In this document: one piece after another, positions 17,653 to 25,687 of the stretch | How the letters are laid out: every line of letters begins with the position of its first letter | How positions within the stretch are numbered: position 1 is the stretch's first letter | DNA from: Pseudomonas sp. UBA1879 | Lineage (GTDB): Bacteria; Pseudomonadota; Gammaproteobacteria; Pseudomonadales; Pseudomonadaceae | Direction of reading: 5' to 3' | DNA: 64,000 nucleotides | Assembly: GCF_002338065.1 (NCBI RefSeq) | Contig: NZ_DDHJ01000016.1 | Span: 1-64,000 of the forward strand | The notes under the pieces: generated by a model | What the model was told of the DNA's origin: nothing | What the model saw: only the letters and a program-made list of their open reading frames with translations | Databases searched by the model: none | Program-made: the position numbers and the translations under genes

Positions 17653-18866
17653 CAGATCGTCCCCCGGCGCGGTGGATTGACGTCGTTCAGGTAAAAATTG
17701 CCGATCGCGTGGTACTTCCAGCGCACCGGATCGTGCAGCGTGTGCACCCGCGCGTTGCGCCAGTGACGATCCAGGCCATGTTCAGCGAGTGTGGATTGAG
17801 AACCGGCCAGTTCGAATAACGTGCTGCCGGCGGCGAGCGAAATCTCGGTGCTGATGGCGCGGGCTTCAGCCACGGCAATCGACGCTGCGGCGACGTTCTG
17901 CGCGCTGCTGTCAGCCTGGGCACGATCCAGACATTCGCCCGAGCGTTCGAGCAAGGCTTCGGCGGCGTGCAGACGGATGCCGAGCTTGCCGAAACTGTGC
18001 AGCGTCAGCGGGTCGTCCACGGCTTTTTCAATGCCCGAATCGATCCACGGGCGGGTGCGCGTGCGGACGAAATGCAGCGCGTCTTCGTAGGCGGCGCGGG
18101 CGATGCCGGTGTCGATGGCGGCATGAAGAATCTGCGCCAACGGACCGACTGTGGTCGGGCGCTCGAAGGCAGTCTGGAACGGCACCACGTCTTCATCGCT
18201 GACGTATACGTTGTCGAACACCACCGAGCCGCTGCCGGTGGTGCGCTGGCCGAAACCGCTCCAGTCATCGATCACGCTCAGGCCCGCCGCATTTGCCGGG
18301 ACGAAGGCCAGTTGCTGAACGCCGTCGTCGGCGATCACCGAGGTCGGAATACGCTGCGCGTAGATCGCCCCGGTGGCGTAGAACTTGCGGCCATTGATGC
18401 GCCAACCGTCACCGTCGCGACTTAACCGCGTGGTGCGGTCATGGGCATTGCGGGTGCCAAGTTCTGCCAGCGCGTTGCCGAAACGCTGACCGGCAAGCAC
18501 TTCGGCATACAACCGTTTTTGCTGCTCGGGGCTGCCGTTCACGCGCAACACTTCCAGCGCATAAAAGTGGTTCTGCGGAATTTGCCCTAGCGAGCCGTCG
18601 GCAGCCGAGATGATGCGAACGACTTCGGCCAGCGTGACATTGGATACGCCCGCGCCGCCAAAGGCTTTAGGCACGCTGATGCCCCAAAGCCCCGAGCGGG
18701 AGAACTGTTCAAGTTCGGCGTGGGGCAAGCGGCGTTCGCGATCACGCACGGCGCTCTCTTGTTTGAAACTCTCGGCCAGTGCGCGGGCGACAGCCAGTGC
18801 CTGGGCGTCATCTTTGATGATCGCGGTAACCACCTGCGTATCACGCGGCAAGGATTGAAGGCTCAT
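17652..18866 (-). CDS. SfnB-family sulfur-acquisition oxidoreductase, copy 1
   Basis: 404 aa acyl-CoA-dehydrogenase-fold flavoprotein (DszC/SfnB group). Family segments include SGLWGISVPKAFGGAGV, IPQNHFYALEVL, FSRDG-like and DDWSGFGQRTTGSGSVVFDNV, and a C-terminal RNARVHTLHDPVRWKYH. In this group the enzymes work as flavin-dependent monooxygenases on sulfur compounds, not on CoA esters. Paralogous to the gene directly upstream (18890). The pair plus the LLM monooxygenase and metQNI read as one transcription direction. Confidence 0.87.
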   Translation of the reverse strand: MSLQSLPRDTQVVTAIIKDDAQALAVARALAESFKQESAVRDRERRLPHAELEQFSRSGLWGISVPKAFGGAGVSNVTLAEVVRIISAADGSLGQIPQNHFYALEVLRVNGSPEQQKRLYAEVLAGQRFGNALAELGTRNAHDRTTRLSRDGDGWRINGRKFYATGAIYAQRIPTSVIADDGVQQLAFVPANAAGLSVIDDWSGFGQRTTGSGSVVFDNVYVSDEDVVPFQTAFERPTTVGPLAQILHAAIDTGIARAAYEDALHFVRTRTRPWIDSGIEKAVDDPLTLHSFGKLGIRLHAAEALLERSGECLDRAQADSSAQNVAAASIAVAEARAISTEISLAAGSTLFELAGSQSTLAEHGLDRHWRNARVHTLHDPVRWKYHAIGNFYLNDVNPPRRGTI

Positions 18867-18889
18867 AGGTGTGCTTCCAGTGGTCTGGT

Positions 18890-20131
18890 TCAGATCCAGG
18901 AGTGGCGGGCAGGCAGGGTGCCGTTGAGGTTCCAGGCGCCGACGGCGTGGACTTTCCAGCGCACAGGGTCGTGGAGGGTGTGGACACGGGCGTTACGCCA
19001 ATGCCGGTCGAGGTTGAACTCGGCCAGGGTCGCGCGGCTGCCCGAGAGCTCGAACAGTTTCTCGCTGGCCTGCAGCGCAATGTCGGTCGTCAGCACCTTG
19101 GCTTCAGCGACCACAATGGACGCGCGCGCTGCGGATTGCGCGTCGATGGGCGCGGCGGCGATTTCATCGAGCACCCGTCCGGCTTTGCTCAGCAGCGCTT
19201 CGGCGGCGTGAAGCTCCAGCTTCAACTTGCCGATGTCGGCGATCACATAAGGGTCATCGCTGGCGCGTTCGACGTTCGCTTCGATCCATGGGCGAGAACG
19301 TTCGCGCACGAAGCGGATGCTCTCGTCGATGGCTTCCCGGGCAATGCCGGCGTCGATGGCGGCTTGAATCAGTTGCGAGACTGCGCCCTGAATGCTCGGC
19401 GCGAGGGCCAGCTTCCAGTTTTCGATGACCAGATCACCGCTGACACGCACGTTGTCCAGCAGCACGCTGCCACTGGCGGTGGTGCGCTGCCCGAAGCCGG
19501 ACCAGTCATCGATGATATGCAAGCCAGGCGTGCCGCGGGGCACGAAGACCAGTACTTGCTTGCCGTCGTCATTGATCGCTTTGATCGCAACCCAGTGCGC
19601 GAACAGCGCGCCGGTCGAATAGAACTTGCGACCATTGAGCAAAAATTGACCACCATCGGCAGTCAGGCGTGTTCTCACGTCCAAGGTGTTTTTAGTGCCG
19701 CGTTCCGGGCCGCCGTTGCCGATGCGGGCACCTTTGAGAATGCTCTCGAACAGGACCTTCTGCTGCGCGTCGGTGGCGCTGCCGACCAGTGAATTGAGAA
19801 TGCCGAAATGGTTCTGCGGGATCTGTCCTACAGCCGGATCGGCGGCGGACAAAATGGCGAATACCTGAGCCACCGTGGCGTATGAAACCTGCGGCCCGCC
19901 ATAGGCACGCGGCACGGAGATACTGCCCAGGCCGCTACGGGTGAACTGTTCAATTTCGGCCCACGGTAGCTGGCGCTCACGATCGCGGGCGGCTGCCGTG
20001 GGACGCACCAGCGCGGCTAGTTCACGGGCAGCGGCAATTGCTTCAGCGTCGTTGCCAAGTACTTTGGCAGGCAGGAGAGAGGGTGCGATGTCCAGGGGGT
20101 GCTGGACAGAAAGTGCATTCAGATCAGTCAT
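18890..20131 (-). CDS. SfnB-family sulfur-acquisition oxidoreductase, copy 2
   Basis: 413 aa, first gene of the run. Shares with copy 1 the blocks GSISVPRAYGGPQV, GQIPQNHFGILN, DDWSGFGQRTTASGSVLLDNV and HWRNARVHTLHDPVRWK. It is separated from copy 1 by 23 bp. The two are clear tandem paralogues that have diverged, which suggests different substrates or a two-step S-oxidation. Expression is probably induced on sulfate limitation, by analogy with SfnB; no regulator gene is nearby. Confidence 0.87.
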   Translation of the reverse strand: MTDLNALSVQHPLDIAPSLLPAKVLGNDAEAIAAARELAALVRPTAAARDRERQLPWAEIEQFTRSGLGSISVPRAYGGPQVSYATVAQVFAILSAADPAVGQIPQNHFGILNSLVGSATDAQQKVLFESILKGARIGNGGPERGTKNTLDVRTRLTADGGQFLLNGRKFYSTGALFAHWVAIKAINDDGKQVLVFVPRGTPGLHIIDDWSGFGQRTTASGSVLLDNVRVSGDLVIENWKLALAPSIQGAVSQLIQAAIDAGIAREAIDESIRFVRERSRPWIEANVERASDDPYVIADIGKLKLELHAAEALLSKAGRVLDEIAAAPIDAQSAARASIVVAEAKVLTTDIALQASEKLFELSGSRATLAEFNLDRHWRNARVHTLHDPVRWKVHAVGAWNLNGTLPARHSWI

Positions 20132-20636
20132 GGTGTCGACCTTTCTGATTGCGCAATGCCCTGGCGTTTTGCACTGGGGTAATTGTGTACGAAACCATTG
20201 GAACCTCGATTCAAGACCGCAAGAGCGGCAGGGAAATCAGCAATAGTCCGGTGGTCCGGTGCATATACCCTAAGCGTGTATAAACATTAAATAAACTCGC
20301 ATTTAGGAATAAGCATAGAAGGTGAAGAGGGAAGTCGTACCGCTGGTCAGAGGGTCGGTCCAGGCGAGGCCCGCGCTGAATACCAACAGCAGGGTGAAAT
20401 ACTTGACGATATGTTTGCAGTGCATGGCGAACGTCTCGTGAAGAGTTCCCACGAGGCTAGCAGCGGCAAATCGGGTGATCAGGGGAGGATTTGTAGGATG
20501 AGTTTTTGGATGCTGTAGGATGTTTCTCAAGCACACGCGTTTTGCTGACCGGCTCACATTTCAATCCTGATCACCTTCGGTGACCGTCGCAGCGGGCGCC
20601 CTCGCCGCGACGGTGCGATCATCAGCAAGCGACCCC
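20132..20636. other. Intergenic: promoter region of the SfnB operon, then low-coding sequence
   Basis: About 170 bp next to the SfnB gene is A+T-rich (20270-20320) and should hold its minus-strand promoter; I found no convincing sigma-54 site. A G+C-rich hairpin (CCGTCGC at 20583-20589 with GCGACGG at 20606-20612) lies after the stop of the 21-kb gene but lacks a T run. A possible 40-codon peptide frame (20303-20425) is listed separately. Confidence 0.5.
20303..20425 (-). CDS. Possible 40-aa exported or membrane peptide
   Basis: Minus-strand frame from ATG 20425: positively charged start (MHCKHIVKYF), a hydrophobic core LLLVFSAGLAW, then a short polar tail ending FYAYS. It looks like a signal-peptide-bearing micropeptide, but the ribosome site is poor and the frame is not part of any recognised family. 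Could be chance. Confidence 0.28.
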   Translation of the reverse strand: MHCKHIVKYFTLLLVFSAGLAWTDPLTSGTTSLFTFYAYS

Positions 20637-21371
20637 TCACTTCTCTGGATCTGCAGGGGCATCGGTATGAACGCGAATGGATCGTGCCGGTGCCCACAGG
20701 GAATTGTTGCCAACGCGGTCGATGACGCAGTAAGTGACTTCTTGATGCAAGTCGTCCCCCGCCTCTTCAATCAGTGTGGCCGGCACATGAACCTCAATCG
20801 CGTCGCCCACCTGGTCTTCGGTCAAGGCGGGAAGGTCCATCCGGACATCCCCCCAACGCAAGGTGATTTCGTCGTAGACCTCCATGTGCGGGTAGGCCTC
20901 GATCGTCAGGCACACGCCCTCTTTCAGATGCTCGGCGCTTAGCCCGTCACGCATGACAGTGTCGGAAAACTTCACCGGTGTCAGCCCCTGATTTTCTTCA
21001 CCGTCCGCACTGAGCAAATGACCGCCGGGGGTCTCCAGTTTGACCCACACCTTACAACTCGGCGAACGGACCGATTCGCTGCCTATTTTTGTGACGCGAT
21101 AGTAGGTTTTAACCTTGCCACTTTGTAGAAAGCTCTCGGGTATATGTAGGACGATGGTGTATCCAATGTCGGACTCCGATAAAAGTGTTGACGCGACATA
21201 ACAGTCTCCCCAGAAGAGTTCAATCAAGTCTCCAGTCTCCATATCAGGGTATGGGTCGATGTTCACTTGTAAGTCGCTGGCTGCCAGAGCACCGATGCCC
21301 TGTTTGCTGGACTGTGGAAGATAAGGGGTGAAGAGCTTGATTGGCATAAAGCTGACAGGGGTGTGAATCAT
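20637..21371 (-). CDS. Unrecognised protein with two tandem Ig-like repeats
   Basis: 244 aa. Two homologous units of about 90 residues: at about 35-120 (PYPDMETGDLIELFWGD ... YYRVTKIGSESVRSP) and at about 150-235 (AYPHMEVYDEITLRWGD ... YCVIDRVGNNSLWAP). The shared pattern is (A/P)YP.ME..D.I.L.WGD, followed by an alternation of hydrophobic strands, which resembles Ig-like/beta-sandwich repeats of Pseudomonas secreted or surface proteins. No signal peptide or membrane helix. Codon and base composition upstream are A+T-rich relative to neighbours, a sign of recent acquisition. I cannot assign a function. Confidence 0.7.
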   Translation of the reverse strand: MIHTPVSFMPIKLFTPYLPQSSKQGIGALAASDLQVNIDPYPDMETGDLIELFWGDCYVASTLLSESDIGYTIVLHIPESFLQSGKVKTYYRVTKIGSESVRSPSCKVWVKLETPGGHLLSADGEENQGLTPVKFSDTVMRDGLSAEHLKEGVCLTIEAYPHMEVYDEITLRWGDVRMDLPALTEDQVGDAIEVHVPATLIEEAGDDLHQEVTYCVIDRVGNNSLWAPARSIRVHTDAPADPEK

Positions 21372-21937
21372 CTTTGGTTCTCACTGAATGTTGGGTTTGA
21401 AATACGGCATGCAGCGGTTTTGACCGTCGCAGACCCTCTCTGAAAACGATGTCGTTAGTACACGCTTGATGCGCAGTGTTGGCAAACCATACAAACGGTG
21501 GCAAATACAGCCTTGCAAATTTTGCAGGGCGATAGTTGGTGTTGAGATCGAGCTAATTGTGTTGCTGCATGTCTGTCAATGGTTCTAAAGATTTAAGTCT
21601 TTGTGTGCGTAATAAACAGACACTTCCTACAAGTTGATTAATGGATGCGCACAAAAAATGGGCATGGCGTCTTGGTTGATGCCGCCAGTGATCGCAGAAG
21701 GTTTCGGGCGTAATCGCCCGACGAGTGCGTTGGGCATTATTTGTAGGAGAAAGGAATGTCAACAGACGATATAAGAATTGAAGCGAATTGTTGAGGGATC
21801 GATTGGATAAGTCGATAGAAACGGTGGGGAAAGTTGAAGGGGGACTGGAACGATTCGTTTAATCCAAATTTTGCCAAATGTTGGACCCAAAAAAACGGCG
21901 CTAAAGAGCGCCGTTCGATAACACATTTTCTGTAGGA
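21372..21937. other. A+T-rich intergenic region, no supported gene
   Basis: 566 bp, clearly richer in A+T than its surroundings. It contains a 13-bp palindrome TGCAAATTTTGCA (about 21513), an inverted repeat CGGGCG-TAAT-CGCCCG (about 21704), and a strong ribosome site TAGGAGAAAGGA before an ATG (21756) that opens only 12 codons. It ends with the tcy terminator. It may be the scar of lost or transferred DNA. Confidence 0.5.
21888..21915 (-). terminator. Terminator of the tcyJLN operon
   Basis: Perfect arms AACGGCGCT (21894-21902) and AGCGCCGTT (21907-21915) with a T run on the minus strand, 23 bp after the tcyN stop. Confidence 0.88.
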
Positions 21938-22681
21938 CTAGTTCCTGCTGCGCTCCAGAAATTGCCGCGTTCGCTCCTCTTTAGGGTTAGCAAACAGCGC
22001 TTTGGCATCGCCTTGTTCGACGATCACCCCTTTATCGATGAACACCACTCGGTTGGCGACGTCTCGGGCGAATTTCATTTCATGGGTGACGATGATCATC
22101 GTCCGGTTTTCTTCAGCCAGGGCGCGGATGGCGCTCAGCACTTCGCCCACCAGCTCCGGGTCCAGCGCCGAGGTGGGTTCGTCGAACAGAATGACTTCCG
22201 GCTCCATCGCCAGCGCTCTGGCGATAGCCACACGCTGTTGCTGTCCGCCGGACAAGCGGCGTGGGTATGCGTCTTCCTTGCCAGCCAGGCCGACCTTGGC
22301 CAGTAGCGAGCGCCCGAGCTCGATGGCTTGGGTGCGTGGCACCTTCTTGACCACGATCGGGCCTTCGATAACGTTTTCCAGCGCCGTGCGGTGAGGGAAC
22401 AGGTTGAAGTTCTGGAACACGAAACCGACGTGTTGGCGCAGTTGGCGAATCAGGCCCGCCTGCTGAGTCAGCGGACGGCTGCCATCGATCTTGATGTCGC
22501 CCACGACGATCGTGCCGCTGGTGGGCTCTTCGAGAAAATTCAGGCAACGCAGAAACGTCGTCTTGCCAGAACCGCTAGGGCCGATGATGGCGACCACCTC
22601 GCCTGGCTCGACTTTCAGATCGATGCCTTTGAGGACCTGATTGCCCTTGAACGCCTTGGTCAGTTTTTCAACGGTAATCAT
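21938..22681 (-). CDS. tcyN: L-cystine ABC importer ATPase
   Basis: 247 aa polar-amino-acid-type ATPase. Walker A GPSGSGKT at residues 34-41, signature LSGGQQQRVAIARAL, Walker B VILFDEPTSALD. Genes order as the E. coli tcyJ-(dcyD)-tcyL-tcyN cluster. Separated from the permease gene by 3 bp and followed by a good terminator. Energises uptake of cystine and related sulfur amino acids. Confidence 0.9.
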   Translation of the reverse strand: MITVEKLTKAFKGNQVLKGIDLKVEPGEVVAIIGPSGSGKTTFLRCLNFLEEPTSGTIVVGDIKIDGSRPLTQQAGLIRQLRQHVGFVFQNFNLFPHRTALENVIEGPIVVKKVPRTQAIELGRSLLAKVGLAGKEDAYPRRLSGGQQQRVAIARALAMEPEVILFDEPTSALDPELVGEVLSAIRALAEENRTMIIVTHEMKFARDVANRVVFIDKGVIVEQGDAKALFANPKEERTRQFLERSRN

Positions 22682-22684
22682 GGG

Positions 22685-23353
22685 TCAGGACTCCACATCG
22701 TGGCGGTTGGCCCGGGCTTCTAGACGGTTCTGGAAATGCGCGAGCACGGTGCACAGGACCCAGTAGATCACCGCGACGGTGAAATACATGGTGAAGACTT
22801 CCAGGGTTCTCGACGAAATCAGCTGCGCTTGACGGAACACTTCCGGCACCTGAATGGTGGCGGCCATGGCCGTGTCCTTTACCAGCGAAATGAAGCTGTT
22901 ACCCAGAGGAGGCAAGGCTGTGCGTGCGGCTTGCGGCAGGATCGCCCGGCGCATGGCCTGAGCGCGTGTCATGCCGATACTGGCGGCGGCTTCCCACTGG
23001 CCCCGGTCCACGGCCCCGATGGCGGCACGCAGGATTTCACAGGCATAAGCCGCCATGTTCAAGGACAAGCCAATGAGTGCTGCCGTGATCGCATCGAGTT
23101 CGATGCCCAAATCCGGCAGGCCGTAATAAATCATGAAGAGCTGAACCAGCAGGGGCGTGCCGCGAAAGAACGACACGTAGACCCTGGCGATGGCGCTGAT
23201 GAGCCAGATCTTCGACAAACGCATCAGTGCCAGGCCGAAGCCCAGCACCAATCCGAAAAACATCGATCCGAGACTCAGACCCACCGTGTAATACGCGCCC
23301 TTGAGCAGAAAGGGCGCGGAGTCCAGCGCGAGCTGTAGGCTCTCTGGGATCAT
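22685..23353 (-). CDS. tcyL: L-cystine ABC importer permease
   Basis: 222 aa inner-membrane permease of the HisM/GlnP family. N-terminus ALDSAPFLLKGAYYTVGLSL, charged segment FRGTPLLVQLFMIYYGLP and the EAA loop EAAASIGMTRAQAMRRAILPQA are all present. Overlaps tcyJ by 4 bp (ATGA). Confidence 0.9.
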   Translation of the reverse strand: MIPESLQLALDSAPFLLKGAYYTVGLSLGSMFFGLVLGFGLALMRLSKIWLISAIARVYVSFFRGTPLLVQLFMIYYGLPDLGIELDAITAALIGLSLNMAAYACEILRAAIGAVDRGQWEAAASIGMTRAQAMRRAILPQAARTALPPLGNSFISLVKDTAMAATIQVPEVFRQAQLISSRTLEVFTMYFTVAVIYWVLCTVLAHFQNRLEARANRHDVES

Positions 23354-24147
23354 TTGGTCACGTCAGCCTTGAAGTACTTTTGCGAGATTTTGGCGAGGGT
23401 GCCGTCGGCGCGCAGTTTGTCGATGGCTTTGTTGATGGCGGCCAGCAGCTCAGGTTCGCCTTTGCGCAGTGCGATACCGGATTCCAGACGGGAAAACGGT
23501 TCGCCCGCCAGGGCCAGTTGCTCTTTGGTTTTAGCGATCAGATCCAGCGCGGCCAAGCGATCGACCAGAATGGCATCGATACGGCCTACGCGCAGGTCTT
23601 GGTATTTGGTGGGATCATCGTCGTAGGTTTTGACGATCGCGGCAGGGACATTTTCTTTGAGCCACTGCTCGTAGTTACTGCCCAGGCCCACGCCGACTTT
23701 TTTGCCTTCCAGGTCTTTGGCAGTTTTGATCGTGCCCGCGTTCTGAGTCTTCGTCAGCGCCTGAATACCGGAGATGGTGTACGGCTCGGAGAAGTCATAT
23801 TTCTTCTTGCGTTCGTCGGAAATGGTGACCTGGTTGATGACCACGTCCAGACGCTTGGACTCCAGCGCTGCGAGAATGCCTGCCCATGGTGTGGCGCTCA
23901 GTTTGACCTTGACGCCCAATTCCTTGGCCAGCGCCTCGGAAAACTCGACTTCGAAACCGGTCAATTTGCCGTCTTCGCCGACGAAGCTGAAGGGCGGGTA
24001 AGTGCCTTCCAGACCGACATTGAGGGTGCCATTCTTTTTGATGGCGTCCAGTTGCTCACCTGCGACGGCGTGGGTCACCAGGCCAGTGCCGAGCACCAGA
24101 CTGAAAGCCGACAGCAGGAAGGTGCGGCGGATTGCAGACATGTTCAT
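23350..24147 (-). CDS. tcyJ: Periplasmic L-cystine-binding protein
   Basis: 265 aa with a signal peptide of about 29 residues. The mature protein closely follows E. coli TcyJ (FliY): NGTLNVGLEGTYPPFSF, VVINQVTISDERKKKYDFS, KVGVGLGSNYEQWL and DDPTKYQDLRVGRIDAILVD. Binds cystine for the TcyLN transporter. The A+T-rich 150 bp upstream should hold the operon promoter. Reads in the same direction as dcyD, but with a 340-bp gap. Confidence 0.93.
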   Translation of the reverse strand: MNMSAIRRTFLLSAFSLVLGTGLVTHAVAGEQLDAIKKNGTLNVGLEGTYPPFSFVGEDGKLTGFEVEFSEALAKELGVKVKLSATPWAGILAALESKRLDVVINQVTISDERKKKYDFSEPYTISGIQALTKTQNAGTIKTAKDLEGKKVGVGLGSNYEQWLKENVPAAIVKTYDDDPTKYQDLRVGRIDAILVDRLAALDLIAKTKEQLALAGEPFSRLESGIALRKGEPELLAAINKAIDKLRADGTLAKISQKYFKADVTK

Positions 24148-24487
24148 GTGAGTCCCCTGTTTTTAATTGATATGTCAGGTGCGCTTCAGAGCTGACGAAA
24201 CTACTGTGACGTCGCCGCTTTATCCAGCTTTTTCAGTGGTCTGCCAGATTTTAAGGAAGCGGCTGGCGGCGATGATAGAAGCGGCGTTTTAGTTTTAAAA
24301 ATAATTAAAAATCGATTGCTTAGTTAATTCTGTTCTATCTGTTCAGGGTTGCCTGCACTGCTTTACCTATAGGAGCCGGCTTGCTGGCGAATGCGCAGGG
24401 GCAGCACATGGAGGGTGACTGACCTGACGCTTTCGCCAGCAAACCGGCTCCTACGCCTTCGGCAGACGCCAGCGCGAAGCGTCACGT
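24148..24487. other. Intergenic: tcy promoter region and REP pair
   Basis: The tcyJ-proximal half is A+T-rich (TTTTAAAAATAATTAAAAA around 24294) and likely holds the minus-strand promoter. The dcyD-proximal half is a family A REP pair. No gene seen. Confidence 0.6.
24367..24455. repeat. REP pair, family A
   Basis: Arms ATAGGAGCCGGCTTGCTGGC and GCCAGCAAACCGGCTCCTAC, just downstream of dcyD. One mismatch in the right arm and TAGG in place of TGGG. Confidence 0.92.
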
Positions 24488-25489
24488 TCACTGCGCGGAG
24501 AAAACATCCGGATACGCAAACAGCGCTGGCGCACCGCCCGTGTGCAAAAAGATGACCGGGCCATCGTCCAGACGCTGACGACCGATGCCGTCCAGCAACC
24601 CGGCCATGGCCTTGCCGGTGTACACCGGGTCCAGCAGCAGCCCTTCATGACTGGCGACCAGTTTGATCGCCGACAGCGTACCAGCGTTCGGTTCGCCATA
24701 GCGCGGGCCGTAGTATTCGTCCCACAGGTTGACCTTGAACGCAGAGGGCAGAGACTCGCCCAGCAGCTCCACGGTGCGCTCTGCCAATCCTTGCACCTTC
24801 GGCGCCTGAGTTTCTTCGGGACGAGACACGGTCACACCGATCACCGGCAAATCCGGCATGGCCTCAGCCAGCGCGAGCCCGAGGCCGCTGTGAGTGCCCG
24901 CGCTGCCCGAGGCCAGCACGACAGCTGCGAACCTGAGGCCCGTCTGTTGAATCTGTTCCGCCAATTCAAATCCTGCGCGCACGTAGCCCAGCGCGCCCAC
25001 CGGGCTCGAGCCGCCGATAGGCACGACATAGGGCTTTTTACCGCTGTTGCTCAGACGAGCGGCCAAGGCCTGAAGCTGTTCGTCGGCGTTGTCCAGGTTC
25101 TCGACCAACTCGACCTTGGCGTCGAACAAGTCCAGCAACAGGCGGTTGCCGTTACCCAAGTAATTGCTGTCTTCGGTGGCAATCGGGTTTTCCAGCAAGG
25201 CGACGCAACCAAGGCCCAGCTTGGCGGCCAGGGCGGCGGTCTGGCGCACGTGGTTCGACTGGATGGCGCCCGCGGTAATCAGGGTGTCAGCGCCTTGGGC
25301 TAAGGCGTCCGCAGCGAGGTATTCGAGTTTGCGCAGCTTGTTGCCGCCCATGGCCAGCGGCGTGATGTCGTCGCGCTTCACATAAATGTCGCGACCGGCC
25401 CAAACCGACAAGCGTTCAAGCTTCTCCAGCGGCGTCGGGGCGCCGAGCAGATCCAGGCGGTTAAAGCGGGCGAGCTGTTCTTTGATCAT
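24488..25489 (-). CDS. dcyD: D-cysteine desulfhydrase
   Basis: 333 aa PLP enzyme of the ACC-deaminase/D-cysteine desulfhydrase family; converts D-cysteine to pyruvate, sulfide and ammonia. The PLP lysine is Lys51 in GGNKLRKLEYL; the phosphate-binding loop is ASGSAGTHSG; the start MIKEQLARFNRLDLLGAPTPLE is normal for the family. Linked to tcyJLN as in enterobacteria. ATG 25489 was chosen by family length; the ribosome site is weak, and a longer frame upstream is unlikely. Divergent from the serine acetyltransferase gene. Confidence 0.92.
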   Translation of the reverse strand: MIKEQLARFNRLDLLGAPTPLEKLERLSVWAGRDIYVKRDDITPLAMGGNKLRKLEYLAADALAQGADTLITAGAIQSNHVRQTAALAAKLGLGCVALLENPIATEDSNYLGNGNRLLLDLFDAKVELVENLDNADEQLQALAARLSNSGKKPYVVPIGGSSPVGALGYVRAGFELAEQIQQTGLRFAAVVLASGSAGTHSGLGLALAEAMPDLPVIGVTVSRPEETQAPKVQGLAERTVELLGESLPSAFKVNLWDEYYGPRYGEPNAGTLSAIKLVASHEGLLLDPVYTGKAMAGLLDGIGRQRLDDGPVIFLHTGGAPALFAYPDVFSAQ

Positions 25490-25687
25490 GGTCGTGTGGG
25501 GGTATCCGCGAGTGAGTCGCTGGACTATAGGCAGACGATTCTCACAGGGCAACCGGATGATTCCGACCAGGTTGCGGGTTATAGCCTCACGAAAATTGTT
25601 ATTTTTTTGCGGCAACGCTCGCCGTAGAGTGGTTTCACTTTCGGCCATGTCCAGCCTGACGAGCCGTCGAACTGAGGAGAAATCTGC

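Noticed and set aside
20180..20230. Possible sigma-54 promoter for the SfnB-family genes
   Set aside because: I looked because sfn genes can be sigma-54-dependent, but no minus-strand TGGCAC-N5-TTGC match with the GG/GC core was found.
21553..21762. 69-codon minus-strand frame in the A+T-rich gap
   Set aside because: No ribosome site and Arg/His-rich composition; it lies opposite the stronger plus-strand ribosome site.
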